From: Paenarthrobacter nitroguajacolicus
Lineage (GTDB): Bacteria; Actinomycetota; Actinomycetes; Actinomycetales; Micrococcaceae
NCBI RefSeq assembly: GCF_007786235.1
Contig: NZ_VNFK01000001.1
Location: 62,001-126,000, forward strand
Direction of reading: 5' to 3'
DNA length: 64,000 nucleotides
The position numbers were made by a program, and so were the translations under genes. Positions 8,655 through 17,885 of this stretch are shown piece after piece. Position 1 is the first letter of the stretch. Every line of letters starts with the position of its first letter. The notes beneath the pieces are model-generated. The model did no database searches, was not told the DNA's origin, and saw only the letters and a list, made by a program, of their open reading frames with translations.

Positions 8655-9346
8655 TGAGCATCCCGGCAGCGACCCTGATGACCGCCTTGAGGTCAGGACA
8701 TTCAACGTCACCACGACTGACTTGGTACGGCCCCGACTCCGAACGCGTGGAACTCTCAGGGCGGGTGCTGGACAACTGGGTGGCCAAAACCAGCAACCTG
8801 CTGCAGGACGAGCTGGACGCCGAGCCGGGGATGGCCGTACGACTGGACCTTCCCGCGCACTGGAAGTCCTTCGTGTGGGCTTTGGCGGCGTGGCAGCTTG
8901 GGATGGAGGTCGTCTTCGACGAAACCCCCGCGGACCTTCTGGTCACGGACAAGCCCGACGGCGCCGGGGCCGGCTTTGACGCGGTGGTCGCCGTACCCCT
9001 CGCGGCACTTGCGATGCGCTGGCCGGGTGAGCTGCCATCCGGCGTCGTGGATTATGCGGCCGAAGTCCGCTCCCATGGCGACGTCTTCATGGCCCATAAC
9101 GAACCAGAGGCGGAACTGCCGGCTGTGAGGGGCGCCTCGGCACTCTCCCATGAAGCCCTCATTGAAGGCTTTGCCTCAGCCCAGGAACCCGGCGTCAGGC
9201 TGCTGGTGCGCGCTGCCGACGGATTGGAATCCTGCCTGTCCGCATCCTTGGGAGCATGGAAAGGAGACGGTTCGGTGGTGCTGGTACATCCGGACCTTGA
9301 GGTCACCGAGCATCTCCTGGAGAACGAGCGCGTCAGCCGACCCTAG
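8654..9346 (+). CDS. TIGR03089 family protein (AMP-binding enzyme N-terminal-like)
   Basis: A 230-residue cytosolic protein that resembles only the N-terminal part of acyl-CoA synthetases. RLTWYGPDSERVELSGRVLDNWVAKTSNLL corresponds to their opening beta region, and the DLPAHWKSFVWALAAWQLG segment (about residues 60-78) follows; both match TIGR03089. The P-loop-like AMP-binding motif and the C-terminal lid are absent, so adenylation is unlikely. In actinobacteria it is found near LCP and cell-wall sugar genes, and an LCP gene lies 2.5 kb downstream here. Role unknown. Confidence 0.8.
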   Translation: MSIPAATLMTALRSGHSTSPRLTWYGPDSERVELSGRVLDNWVAKTSNLLQDELDAEPGMAVRLDLPAHWKSFVWALAAWQLGMEVVFDETPADLLVTDKPDGAGAGFDAVVAVPLAALAMRWPGELPSGVVDYAAEVRSHGDVFMAHNEPEAELPAVRGASALSHEALIEGFASAQEPGVRLLVRAADGLESCLSASLGAWKGDGSVVLVHPDLEVTEHLLENERVSRP

Positions 9347-9364
9347 CGCCGGAAGCCACGGAGA

Positions 9365-9934
9365 TCAGACGTTCTTGATGGACGGGACCTCGCCGGTTGC
9401 CGGGTTGGCGGAAGCGGCTTCCGCGACAGTCTTGTGCTTGTGGTGCACTTCCAGGATCTCGTGGTCGTGGGAGTAGGCCGGCTCGGCATCCAGTTCTTCA
9501 TTGAAGACCCAGAAGCGGTAAGCGAAGAAGCGGAAGATGGTGCCCAGGATGAGGCCGACGACGCTTCCAGCGATGAAGAGCGACGGCTTGTCATTGAGTT
9601 CAAGGATGTACTTCGCGAACCAAACACAGCCCGAGGCAATCAGGAGCCCGATGACGTTCATCACGCCGAACAACACTGCTTCACGAACCACGTTGGCCTG
9701 CTTGCGGTGGCGGAATGTCCAGAAGCGGTTGGCCACCCACGAGAACACACTTGCCACGATCGTCGCAAGAGCCTTCGCCCAGACCTCGCTGCCATGCATA
9801 GGGCCCGAGAAGAGCCAGATGAAGACAGCCGAGTCAATAACAAAGGCGACACCGCCGACGGCGCCGAATTTGGCTACCTCACGCCAGAAAAGCGACGCGA
9901 GTCCGCGGATGCGATCTGCAAGTGTGGTGATCAT
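9365..9934 (-). CDS. GtrA family membrane protein
   Basis: A 189-residue protein with four predicted helices (about residues 20-40, 55-75, 85-110 and 120-142), starting from ATG at 9934 just after a GGAGG. REVAKFGAVGGVAFVIDS and WVANRFWTFR are the GtrA/DPMS signatures. Family members are thought to flip or deliver lipid-linked sugars for surface glycan modification. The C-terminal 40 residues are soluble and charged. It is convergent with TIGR03089 (18 bp apart). The substrate cannot be read from the sequence. Confidence 0.85.
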   Translation of the reverse strand: MITTLADRIRGLASLFWREVAKFGAVGGVAFVIDSAVFIWLFSGPMHGSEVWAKALATIVASVFSWVANRFWTFRHRKQANVVREAVLFGVMNVIGLLIASGCVWFAKYILELNDKPSLFIAGSVVGLILGTIFRFFAYRFWVFNEELDAEPAYSHDHEILEVHHKHKTVAEAASANPATGEVPSIKNV

Positions 9935-10123
9935 GACCCTCCATGGCCGTTGAAAAATGGGCCGATGGGCCAAACCCATTTTAGCGCCGATTTCCAAGCG
10001 TTGCCCCGTAGAAGGCTGTGAGAACGCCGATACTGCGACCGGTTCAGCCGTTATCGGGCATCTTCAGATCCTATAAGACGGCACCGAAAGAGCGGCAAAT
10101 CAGTCAACGTGCCGCCGGTTCGG

Positions 10124-10137
10124 TAGGCTGAACATTG
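10124..10137 (+). promoter_or_regulatory. Leaderless-type -10 box for purK
   Basis: TAGGCT (10124-10129) lies seven bases before the GTG of purK, and no ribosome site is visible. Confidence 0.45.
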
Positions 10138-11324
10138 TGACTTTTCCAGTAATTGGCGTTGTTGGCGGCGGCCAACTCGCACGAATGATGGCTCCGCCCG
10201 CTACCGCCTTGGGCTTCGAACTCCGCGTTTTGGCTGAGGGTGAGGACGTTTCGGCCGTGGCCGCGGTGGCCACTGCCCCGATCGGCGATTACAAGGACCT
10301 GGACGCCCTCCTTGAATTTTCCAAAGGCCTGGACGTGCTGACGTTCGACCATGAGCACGTCCCCACCGGACACCTGCAGGCGCTGTTGGATGCCGGCGTC
10401 AACGTCCAGCCTGGACCCGATGCCTTGGTAAATGCGCAGGACAAGTTGGTCATGCGGGCTGCGATCGACCGCCTCGGTCTCCCCAACCCGGAGTGGTCCG
10501 CAGTACACACTGTCGACGAGCTCGTCGCTTTTGGCGACCAGATTGGCTGGCCCGTTGTTCTGAAGACGCCTCGCGGTGGCTACGACGGCAAAGGCGTGAG
10601 GATCGTCGATTCCGCGGACGATGCCTTGGAAACCGAGGACTGGTTCCAGGCGATGAGCCCGCTGTTGGCTGAGGCGAAGGTGGAGTTCAGCCGCGAACTC
10701 TCGGCCTTGGTTGCCCGCACCCCCAGCGGCGAATCCCGAGCCTGGCCCGTTGTCCACACCATCCAGGTGGATGGTGTGTGCGACGAAGTCATTGCACCTG
10801 CACAGAACATTCCTGTGGAAGTGGCTGCTGCCGCGGAAGAAGCCGCGCTTCGCATCGCCAATGAGCTGGGCGTCACGGGCGTCATGGCCGCCGAGCTGTT
10901 CGAAACCCCCGGAGTGGGAGCGGGCTTCCTCATCAACGAGCTCGCCATGCGCCCGCATAACACCGGTCACTGGACTCAGGACGGCTCCATCACGAGCCAA
11001 TTCGAGCAGCACCTGCGCGCGGTCCTGGACCTTCCTCTGGGCGCTACCGATGCATTGGCCCCGGTGACGGTCATGAAGAACTTCCTGGGCGGAGACAACC
11101 AGGATCTTTTCAAGGCCTTCCCCTTGGCCTTGGCCTACGAGCCGGCCGCGAAAGTTCACTCCTACGGCAAGTCCGTCCGGCCCGGTCGGAAAATCGGGCA
11201 CGTAAACCTCGTTGGGAGCTCGGTTTCCGACGTTGACTCCGTGCGCCAGCGCGCCACTGTTGTGGCCAACATCATCCGTGACGGCCGCAAGCCGGAGCAG
11301 ACCACCCTTGAGGAGACCGCATGA
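10137..11324 (+). CDS. purK: 5-(carboxyamino)imidazole ribonucleotide synthase
   Basis: This ATP-grasp enzyme carboxylates aminoimidazole ribonucleotide with bicarbonate and ATP in de novo purine synthesis. The 395-residue length is normal. The Rossmann-like start [13 protein letters not shown], the ATP-grasp loop [15 protein letters not shown] near residue 143 and the metal-binding [14 protein letters not shown] near residue 266 are all present. Start is GTG at 10137 with a TAGGCT box just upstream. The stop overlaps the purE start in ATGA, so both are translated from one message and hand product to substrate. Confidence 0.96.
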   Translation: MTFPVIGVVGGGQLARMMAPPATALGFELRVLAEGEDVSAVAAVATAPIGDYKDLDALLEFSKGLDVLTFDHEHVPTGHLQALLDAGVNVQPGPDALVNAQDKLVMRAAIDRLGLPNPEWSAVHTVDELVAFGDQIGWPVVLKTPRGGYDGKGVRIVDSADDALETEDWFQAMSPLLAEAKVEFSRELSALVARTPSGESRAWPVVHTIQVDGVCDEVIAPAQNIPVEVAAAAEEAALRIANELGVTGVMAAELFETPGVGAGFLINELAMRPHNTGHWTQDGSITSQFEQHLRAVLDLPLGATDALAPVTVMKNFLGGDNQDLFKAFPLALAYEPAAKVHSYGKSVRPGRKIGHVNLVGSSVSDVDSVRQRATVVANIIRDGRKPEQTTLEETA

Positions 11325-11884
11325 CGCCAGAATCAACAGCCCCGCTCGTAGGGCTCGTGATGGGTTCGGATTCGGATTGGCCGGTCATGGAGGCCGCTGC
11401 CGACGCTTTGGCCGAGTTTGGCATCCCGTTCGAGGCCGACGTTGTTTCCGCGCACCGCATGCCCACGGAGATGATCCGCTATGGCCAGACCGCCCACGAA
11501 CGCGGCCTGCGGGTCATCATCGCCGGCGCCGGAGGTGCAGCCCACCTCCCCGGCATGCTGGCGTCGGTGACGCCGCTCCCGGTGATCGGTGTTCCGGTTC
11601 CCCTGAAGACGCTGGACGGCATGGATTCCTTGCTGTCGATCGTCCAGATGCCCGCTGGCGTCCCGGTCGCCACGGTGTCGATCGCAGGCGCCCGCAATGC
11701 AGGACTCCTCGCCGTCCGGATGCTGGCATCGGGAACCGACGAACTTGCCGCGAAGCTCCGCGACGACCTCCTCGCCTTTGCGCAGGAGCTGAACGACGTG
11801 GCCACCAAGAAGGGCGAAAACCTGCGCCACAAAGTGGAGGAAGTCTTCTCCCCTGCCAACGCTTCAGCGCGGAGCTCCCGCTAG
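11321..11884 (+). CDS. purE: 5-(carboxyamino)imidazole ribonucleotide mutase
   Basis: This protein rearranges N5-CAIR to CAIR, the step after PurK. It is 187 residues long. [14 protein letters not shown] at the start and the catalytic-histidine segment VSAHRMP are the class I PurE signatures, and [15 protein letters not shown] follows. It overlaps purK by 4 bp. An LCP gene starts 11 bp after its stop, so the three probably share a transcript although LCP has no metabolic link to purines. Confidence 0.96.
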   Translation: MTPESTAPLVGLVMGSDSDWPVMEAAADALAEFGIPFEADVVSAHRMPTEMIRYGQTAHERGLRVIIAGAGGAAHLPGMLASVTPLPVIGVPVPLKTLDGMDSLLSIVQMPAGVPVATVSIAGARNAGLLAVRMLASGTDELAAKLRDDLLAFAQELNDVATKKGENLRHKVEEVFSPANASARSSR

Positions 11885-11895
11885 GAAGGCAGCGG

Positions 11896-13521
11896 TTGAC
11901 CACCATGCACAAGACCCAGACTCAGCCCGGTTCCGCCCTGACTGATCCCGTCCGCTATCCGTCCGGGGCCAGCGCTCCGGTGCGGACCAAACGCGCCTTT
12001 GTGCTGGTCCTCCTCACCCTCTTCATCCCCGGCAGTGCCCAAATCGTGGCCGGAGACCGCAAACTTGGCAGGGTGGCGCTGCGCGTCACGCTCACGGTGT
12101 GGGCGTTGGTGCTGGTCACTCTGCTCATTGCGTTGCTGAACCGGACCATGCTGCTGAGCATTTTCACCCACCCTGTGGGTTCCCTGGTCATCATCGTGGT
12201 CCTGGTGGCCCTGGCTTTGGGCTGGGCTTACCTGTTCCTGAACACCCTGCGGATCATCCGGCCAGCACTCCTGGCACCCGGCATGCGGCCCATCATTGCC
12301 GTGGTGGTGGCGGTCTCCACCGTCCTGGCCAGCGGATCCCTGGGGTACATCGCCTACGTCCTCAACGTGAGCCGCAACGCGATCGGCAGCATCTTCAACG
12401 CCGGTCCGGCCATCGATCCTGTGGACGGGCGCTACAACTTCCTCATGATGGGTGGCGACGCCGGAGATGACAGGACGGGCCGCCGCCCGGACAGCTTGTC
12501 GGTCATCAGCGTCGATGCGAAAACCGGTGAAAGCGCCATCATCTCCGTCCCCCGCAATCTTCAGAATGCCCAGTTCAGCGAGGGCTCGCCGATGCGCGAG
12601 GTCTACCCCGAGGGTTACAACTGCGGCGACGAATGCCTCATCAACGCCGTGAACACCGAAGTCACCAACAACTACCAGGACCTGTACCCGGGTGTTGCCG
12701 ATCCCGGCGCCCAAGCCACGTTGGAAGCGGTGTCCGGCACGTTGGGCATCACCGTCCAGGCATATGTCCTGGTGGACATGGATGGATTCGCCAAGCTCAT
12801 CGACGCCATGGGTGGCATCCGGATCAAGGCCGGCGGCTGGGTGCCCATCAGCGGTCCCGTCACTGACGAGGCCAACGGCATCCACGGTATGCCTGACGGC
12901 TGGATCGCCGCAGGCGACCAGCACTTGGATGGCTTCCATGCCCTTTGGTATGGCCGTTCCCGCGAGTTCGTGGACGACTACGCCCGCATTGCGCGCCAGC
13001 AGTGCGTCCAGCAGGCCATGCTCAAGCAACTGGACCCAGCCACCCTCCTGACCAAGTTCGAGGACATCGCGAACGCCGGCACCAAGGTGGTGGATTCCAA
13101 TATTTCTTCCAACCAACTGGGCAGCTTTGTTGATCTGGCATTGAAGTCCAAGAACCAGCCCGTCAAGCGCCTCACCATCGGCCCGCCGGACTTTGATGCC
13201 TCCTTCTCCACAGTTCCGGACTTCGACCTGATCCACTCCAAGGTCCAGGAAGTCCTGGCGTCGTCCAACACGCCCAAGGCAAGTGACGCCGTCGTCTCCT
13301 ACGACGGAGCCGCCGCCGGTGCCGTCATGGCCGCTGGTCCGGCTGCCGGGGCCGTCCCCGCGAGCAACCTGCCCTCGCCCTCTGCCGATTTCACGCCGGT
13401 CACCACCACGCCGGACGGCACACCGATCACCGTCGAACTGCTGAATGGCCTCAAGGCCCAGGGTGACGAGCAAGGCATCCGTGACCTCGTGGCCACCAAT
13501 GGACAGTGCGCACCGCTGTAA
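11896..13521 (+). CDS. LytR-CpsA-Psr (LCP) family protein with four N-terminal membrane segments
   Basis: LCP proteins transfer polyprenyl-phosphate-linked glycans (teichoic acid, arabinogalactan or capsule) to peptidoglycan outside the membrane. The LCP domain begins near residue 179 (RYNFLMMGGDAGDDRTG), with the conserved arginine-rich R-R-P-D-S-L-S-V and VPRN strands, and ends before an Ala/Pro-rich tail at about 475. Instead of one anchor there are four hydrophobic segments (about 33-51, 62-81, 95-117 and 132-154). Start TTG at 11896 is chosen because AGGAAGG lies six bases upstream; the ATG at 11905 would have 15-base spacing. It directly follows purE. Confidence 0.88.
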   Translation: MTTMHKTQTQPGSALTDPVRYPSGASAPVRTKRAFVLVLLTLFIPGSAQIVAGDRKLGRVALRVTLTVWALVLVTLLIALLNRTMLLSIFTHPVGSLVIIVVLVALALGWAYLFLNTLRIIRPALLAPGMRPIIAVVVAVSTVLASGSLGYIAYVLNVSRNAIGSIFNAGPAIDPVDGRYNFLMMGGDAGDDRTGRRPDSLSVISVDAKTGESAIISVPRNLQNAQFSEGSPMREVYPEGYNCGDECLINAVNTEVTNNYQDLYPGVADPGAQATLEAVSGTLGITVQAYVLVDMDGFAKLIDAMGGIRIKAGGWVPISGPVTDEANGIHGMPDGWIAAGDQHLDGFHALWYGRSREFVDDYARIARQQCVQQAMLKQLDPATLLTKFEDIANAGTKVVDSNISSNQLGSFVDLALKSKNQPVKRLTIGPPDFDASFSTVPDFDLIHSKVQEVLASSNTPKASDAVVSYDGAAAGAVMAAGPAAGAVPASNLPSPSADFTPVTTTPDGTPITVELLNGLKAQGDEQGIRDLVATNGQCAPL

Positions 13522-13571
13522 ACTGCCTTTCCGGCCCATCCCGTTCAGCGCAACGATAAGGACTTTCTTTC

Positions 13572-14822
13572 GTGTACCAGATTGAGAATGTTTTGCGACC
13601 CTACGCGTGGGGTTCGACGACGGCGATTGCCGGGTTGCTGGGGCGGCCGGCCTCGGGCGGGCCTGAAGCGGAAATGTGGATCGGGGCGCACCCGGACTCT
13701 CCTTCCACAGCCGTTCATCCCAACGGTGTCACGCAGCCTCTCGACGCCCTGATCGAGTCCGATCCCTTGCATTTCCTCGGTTCCGACAGCCTTGCTGAAT
13801 TCGGGCCGCGGTTGCCCTTCCTCACCAAGCTGCTGGCAGCCGAGCAGCCCCTGTCGCTGCAAGTCCACCCCAGCCTTGACCAGGCACGGGATGGCTTTGC
13901 CCGGGAGAACGCAGCGGGACTTCCCGCAGACGCCCCCGAACGCAATTACCGGGACGACAACCACAAGCCGGAGATGATCTTCGCCCTCACGCCGTTCAAG
14001 GCCTTGTGCGGCTTCCGTTCTCCGTCGGCGTCCCGCAGCATCTTCGAGCATCTGGCGCACGTCCTCGATTCCGCGGCGGTCGATGTCCCCGCCGTCGTCA
14101 AGGACATCATCTCCGATCTGGGCCAGGCCGATCAGCCTGTAGCGCTGAGGGCTGCCTTCAGCCGGCTGATCCAGGGGGGTGGCGAGGTTTCCGATGCCAT
14201 CGCCGAGATTGTGGCCGTTCTGTCTGCCGGCGCTCCACTGGAACCGCACCGCGAAGCGCTCACGGCCATGCTGGATATCAACGAAGCCTTCCCCGGCGAC
14301 CCGGGCGTCCTCATCTCCCTGCTCCTCAACCACCTGTCCTTGGAACCCGGCGACGTTGTGTACCTGCCTGCCGGCAACATCCACGCCTACCTCCACGGGC
14401 TGGGCGTGGAAGTCATGGCTTCCTCTGACAACGTTCTCCGCGGTGGGCTTACACCCAAGCACGTCGACGTGCCCGAGCTACTGAAGACTGTCCGCTTTGA
14501 AGCACTTGGGGTCCCCCGCGTCGAGGCGAGCGGGACGGAGTTCGGCCAGGAACTGTACCGCCCGCCGTTCAGGGAATTCCAACTCCAGCGCATCGAACTT
14601 GGCCCGGGCGCCGAGCCGGTTCCGTTGGCACAAACCGGGCCAGCCGTCGTCGTGGTGGTGTCCGGTGCGGTCATGCTCGACTCCCCCAAGAGCGACCTCC
14701 TGCTCAAGCGCGGCGCCGCAGCTTTCATCCCGGACGCCGAGGCTCCCGTGAACGTCCATCCTGTCCAGGGTGCCACTGACACCAGCATCGCCTTCGCAGT
14801 GACCACCGGCTTGGGGAACTGA
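13572..14822 (+). CDS. manA: Mannose-6-phosphate isomerase, class I
   Basis: This enzyme interconverts fructose-6-phosphate and mannose-6-phosphate, feeding GDP-mannose and glycan synthesis. The 416-residue length is normal. Zinc-site segments are present: SLQVHPSLDQA near residue 97, NHKPEMIFAL near residue 133 and the cupin stretch YLPAGNIHAYLHG near residue 266. GTG start at 13572. A FemX-type gene begins 3 bp after its stop. In relatives manA lies beside ahcY/Trm112; here it is 12 kb away from them. Confidence 0.95.
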   Translation: MYQIENVLRPYAWGSTTAIAGLLGRPASGGPEAEMWIGAHPDSPSTAVHPNGVTQPLDALIESDPLHFLGSDSLAEFGPRLPFLTKLLAAEQPLSLQVHPSLDQARDGFARENAAGLPADAPERNYRDDNHKPEMIFALTPFKALCGFRSPSASRSIFEHLAHVLDSAAVDVPAVVKDIISDLGQADQPVALRAAFSRLIQGGGEVSDAIAEIVAVLSAGAPLEPHREALTAMLDINEAFPGDPGVLISLLLNHLSLEPGDVVYLPAGNIHAYLHGLGVEVMASSDNVLRGGLTPKHVDVPELLKTVRFEALGVPRVEASGTEFGQELYRPPFREFQLQRIELGPGAEPVPLAQTGPAVVVVVSGAVMLDSPKSDLLLKRGAAAFIPDAEAPVNVHPVQGATDTSIAFAVTTGLGN

Positions 14823-14825
14823 TCC

Positions 14826-15761
14826 ATGGAGTTCTTCCTGCAGACCCCTGCGTGGGCCGATGTCCAGCGTTCCCTGGGCCGTCGTGTCCACCAGAAGGCG
14901 GGCCCGGGCTGGAGCTTCCTGGCCACCGAGGAGAAGAATCCGGCCGGCAAGGTCATCTACGCCCCCTACGGGCCGGTGGCGGACTCCGTGGAAGCGTTCG
15001 ACGCCGCCACTGCGGCTTTGGTGGCCTTGGCCAAGGAGGAGCGTGCGGTCTTCGTCCGGATGGAGCCCGCTGCGGCAGGATTCACAGCGGCCGACGCCGG
15101 TCCCCTCCTTCGCGCGCGCGGCTTACGGCCTGCGCCGGTCAACCAGCAGCCGGAGCTGAGCTGGATTGTGGATCTGGACGGGGACTTCAAGGATGTCCTC
15201 GCCGGAATGAAGCCGACCAACCGAAACCTCTACAGGAACATCCACAAGAAGGGCGTGACCTTCCGGGCTTCACAGGATCCCGCCGATATCTCGGTGCTCC
15301 TGCACTTCCTGCATCTGACTGCGGCCCGCAACGGCTTCAAGCCACAAAGCGACGAATACCTGACCAAGGTAGCTGCGTCGCTGCTCCCCTCCGGCGCAGG
15401 ATCACTGTTCATCGCTGAGCTTGAGGGCGAACCGATCGCGGCTGCCTTCGCCTACGATTCCGCCGATACCCGCGTGTACGCCCATGCCGCGCTGGATGAT
15501 ACCCACCGCAAGCTCAGTGCGGGCATTCCGCTCTTGGTGACTTTGATGGCCGATGCCAAGGAAAAAGGCCTCAAGCACGTGGACCTGTGGGGCGTCGCTC
15601 CGGAGGACCAGCCTGACCACAAATGGGCAGGATTCACGGCGTTCAAGAAGTCCTTCGGAGGCCGCGAAGTCTCCTACCCCGGCACCTGGGACCTCCCGGT
15701 CAACAAACTCCGCTACGGCGCCTACCAGCTGGCCAGGAAGCTCCGCGACAAACTCCGCTAA
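14826..15761 (+). CDS. FemX/FemAB-type peptidoglycan bridge aminoacyltransferase
   Basis: A 311-residue cytosolic protein of the Fem family, which adds amino acids from aminoacyl-tRNA to the stem peptide of lipid II. The start EFFLQTPAWADVQRSLGR, the middle MKPTNRNLYRNIHKKGVTFR (near residue 135) and the C-terminal KGLKHVDLWGVAPED with GFTAFKKSFGG are the two-GNAT-lobe signatures. The helical coiled-coil arm found in FemA is missing, as in FemX/MurM-like single-residue enzymes. It follows manA directly. The amino acid added is not known. Confidence 0.85.
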   Translation: MEFFLQTPAWADVQRSLGRRVHQKAGPGWSFLATEEKNPAGKVIYAPYGPVADSVEAFDAATAALVALAKEERAVFVRMEPAAAGFTAADAGPLLRARGLRPAPVNQQPELSWIVDLDGDFKDVLAGMKPTNRNLYRNIHKKGVTFRASQDPADISVLLHFLHLTAARNGFKPQSDEYLTKVAASLLPSGAGSLFIAELEGEPIAAAFAYDSADTRVYAHAALDDTHRKLSAGIPLLVTLMADAKEKGLKHVDLWGVAPEDQPDHKWAGFTAFKKSFGGREVSYPGTWDLPVNKLRYGAYQLARKLRDKLR

Positions 15762-15830
15762 GCCTTTCCCCGCTCCACCCGCGCCCGGCACACCCCACAA
15801 CAGCGCGAAGCGGAAGCCGGCCGGACACAG

Positions 15831-15914
15831 AGAAGGACGACGGGTATCGCGACAGCGGCATCAAATCGACGAGGTACGAGGAGATAGCCGCCGAGCGATG
15901 CTCGCCGTCCTTCT
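15831..15914. repeat. Long imperfect hairpin, copy B of a conserved-loop element
   Basis: The 5' arm 15831-15850 (AGAAGGACG, then ACGGGT, then ATCGC) pairs almost continuously with 15895-15914 (GCGAT, GCTCGC, CGTCCTTCT). An asymmetric internal loop GACA (15851-15854) against CGA (15892-15894) precedes an inner stem GCGGC/GCCGC (15855-15859, 15887-15891). The 27-nt loop begins ATCAAAT and contains GACGAGGTACGAGGAGATA. It lies between the convergent femX and glpX genes. The loop and internal loop match the element at 25155-25231. Confidence 0.7.
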
Positions 15915-15928
15915 GTGAGCTGCGGAGG

Positions 15929-16966
15929 TTACGGCTTGCGCGCGTACGTCTCCCACTTGGATGCGTGGTGCTCAGCGTCAACGAAGCGAACGGTGCCGGA
16001 CTTCGAGCGCATCACGATGGACTGGGTAAGGACCCGGTCCTTCTGGTAGCGCACGCCGTGGAGGAGGTCGCCGTCGGTAATGCCCGTTGCTGCGAAGTAG
16101 CAGTTGTCGGAGGTGACGAGGTCGTTGGTGGAGAGGACGCGGTCGAGGTCGTGTCCGGCGTCGATGGCCTTCTGCTTCTCTTCGTCCGACGTCGGCCACA
16201 GACGGCCCTGGATGACGCCACCAAGCGACTTGATGGCGCAGGCTGCAACGATGCCTTCGGGCGTGCCGCCGATACCCATGAGGGCGTCAACTCCGGTGCC
16301 GGACCGGGCCGCCGCAATGGCGCCGGCGACGTCGCCGTCCATGATGAATTTGGTGCGGGCACCGGCTTCGCGGATTTCTTCCACGAGGGGACGGTGGCGA
16401 TCGCGATCAAGGATCATGACGTTGAGCTGGTTGACCTTGACGCCCTTGGCCTTGGCAATGAGGTGCAGGTTCTGCTTGACGGGCAGGCGAAGGTCCACCA
16501 TGTCCGCGGCTTCGGGGCCGGTGACGAGCTTCTCCATGTAGAAGACAGCTGAGGGGTCGAACATGGAGCCGCGCTCAGCGACTGCAAGCACGGCGAGGGC
16601 GTTGTTGATACCGAGTGCGGTCAGGCGGGTTCCGTCGATGGGATCGACGGCGACGTCGCACTCGGGACCGGTGCCGTCACCAACCTGCTCGCCGTTGAAC
16701 AGCATGGGGGCTTCATCTTTTTCGCCTTCACCAATCACCACGACGCCATTGAAGTGGACAGTGTGAAGGAACGAACGCATGGCGTCGACGGCGGCGCCGT
16801 CTGCCTTGTTCTTGTCGCCGAAACCTACCCAGTGGCCACCGGCAATTGCCGCGGCTTCGGTGACACGGACGAGTTCAAGCGCAAGGTTGCGGTCGGGTTC
16901 GTCGATGCCGACGGCGAGCGACGGCGAAATCGTGGAATACTGCTGGGTCATTGGTGCAGGAGACAC
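15929..16966 (-). CDS. glpX: Fructose-1,6-bisphosphatase, class II
   Basis: GlpX hydrolyses fructose-1,6-bisphosphate to fructose-6-phosphate for gluconeogenesis. With 345 residues it has class II length. GEGEKDEAPMLFNGE and VDPIDGTRL form the metal and phosphate site. GTG at 16966 is chosen because AAGAGG lies six bases upstream; the in-frame ATG at 16951 has no ribosome site. Actinobacteria usually rely on GlpX as their main FBPase, so this is likely essential for growth on non-sugar carbon. It is convergent with femX. Confidence 0.95.
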   Translation of the reverse strand: MSPAPMTQQYSTISPSLAVGIDEPDRNLALELVRVTEAAAIAGGHWVGFGDKNKADGAAVDAMRSFLHTVHFNGVVVIGEGEKDEAPMLFNGEQVGDGTGPECDVAVDPIDGTRLTALGINNALAVLAVAERGSMFDPSAVFYMEKLVTGPEAADMVDLRLPVKQNLHLIAKAKGVKVNQLNVMILDRDRHRPLVEEIREAGARTKFIMDGDVAGAIAAARSGTGVDALMGIGGTPEGIVAACAIKSLGGVIQGRLWPTSDEEKQKAIDAGHDLDRVLSTNDLVTSDNCYFAATGITDGDLLHGVRYQKDRVLTQSIVMRSKSGTVRFVDAEHHASKWETYARKP

Positions 16967-17151
16967 TTGAACCTCTTCTTCGAGTGACGATTCACGGGAC
17001 CGGACATGGTTGCACGTGGCAACCCGTGGTTCCTCTACCAACGATCATAGTCGCCGCGTCCACTGCGAGTCGTTGAATGACCACGGGCCGCCATACCGGC
17101 GGCGAGGTTGGCCGATGTGTGTTCCCTGCCGCGATAAGGGATCATGGAAGG

Positions 17152-17826
17152 GTGAGTGAAACGCAGGACAAGCCCGCCGCCGGCCACCAACCGGATGCTG
17201 CCGCGGCCCACCAAACCAGTGCCCCGGAGGCCCCCTACAAGCCCGTCATTGCGGCGAAAGCCGCCAAGCGGGCCAACGCATCCGTCATCGGCATGGTCAT
17301 TGCCTTGCTGGTTTGCGTGTTGGCTTTCCTTCCCATCGTCTTGATGAACCCAGCCCCCAAGGGTGAGGGGTTCAGGCCGGCAGTCGATGTGTCTTCCGCC
17401 GCCAGGAACGCCGAAGGTGTGGCGGGATTCACACCCGTCACCCCTGATACCGGCGACACATTCACTCCGAACTATGCCCGATGGGACTCAGGTACCGGAT
17501 CCGGCGTGCCCACCTGGGAGATTGGTTTCCTGACTCCCAAGGAAGCCTTCATTGGCCTCACCCAGACCAGCCAAGCCAACCCCACCTGGGTTCTGCAGCA
17601 GACCGGGAACCTTCCAGTTACCGGCACACGCAATGCGGGGGGCCAGGACTGGGAGCTGCGTGACTCAGGCAAGGAAAAGCGCAGCATGGTGCTGGAATAC
17701 CGCGGTACCACGCTCATCCTGAGCGGCACCGCAAGCTTGGATGAGTTCGCAAAGCTCGCCGCCGCCGTCGTGACGTCTGCTGACGAGGGCGCCGCACCGT
17801 CAGCGTCCGCCACCCCGTCCGCTTAA
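17152..17826 (+). CDS. DUF4245 family membrane-anchored protein
   Basis: A 224-residue protein: a Pro/Ala-rich cytoplasmic head, one membrane helix near residues 41-63 (SVIGMVIALLVCVLAFLPIVLM), then an extracytoplasmic DUF4245 domain (WEIGFLTPKEAFIGLTQT and QDWELRDSGKEKRSMVLEYRG). Function unknown; in actinobacteria it sits beside glpX, as here where it is divergent. GTG at 17152 is used because family similarity starts there; a longer frame exists upstream. GATCAT lies six bases before the GTG, possibly a leaderless promoter. Confidence 0.8.
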   Translation: MSETQDKPAAGHQPDAAAAHQTSAPEAPYKPVIAAKAAKRANASVIGMVIALLVCVLAFLPIVLMNPAPKGEGFRPAVDVSSAARNAEGVAGFTPVTPDTGDTFTPNYARWDSGTGSGVPTWEIGFLTPKEAFIGLTQTSQANPTWVLQQTGNLPVTGTRNAGGQDWELRDSGKEKRSMVLEYRGTTLILSGTASLDEFAKLAAAVVTSADEGAAPSASATPSA

Positions 17827-17871
17827 CGGCATAGCGGCGCAACAGTTTCACGGACTGGCCCGTCCGCATCG

Positions 17872-17885
17872 TAAAGTAAGGCTCG
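17872..17885 (+). promoter_or_regulatory. Leaderless-type -10 box for carbonic anhydrase
   Basis: TAAAGT (17872-17877) sits seven bases before the GTG at 17885. Confidence 0.45.

Noticed and set aside
11881..13539. Open frame of 552 codons antisense to the LCP gene
   Set aside because: Composition (His/Asp/Gly-rich, no domains) is typical of the third-codon GC bias opposite a real high-GC gene, and the sense frame has a clear LCP domain.
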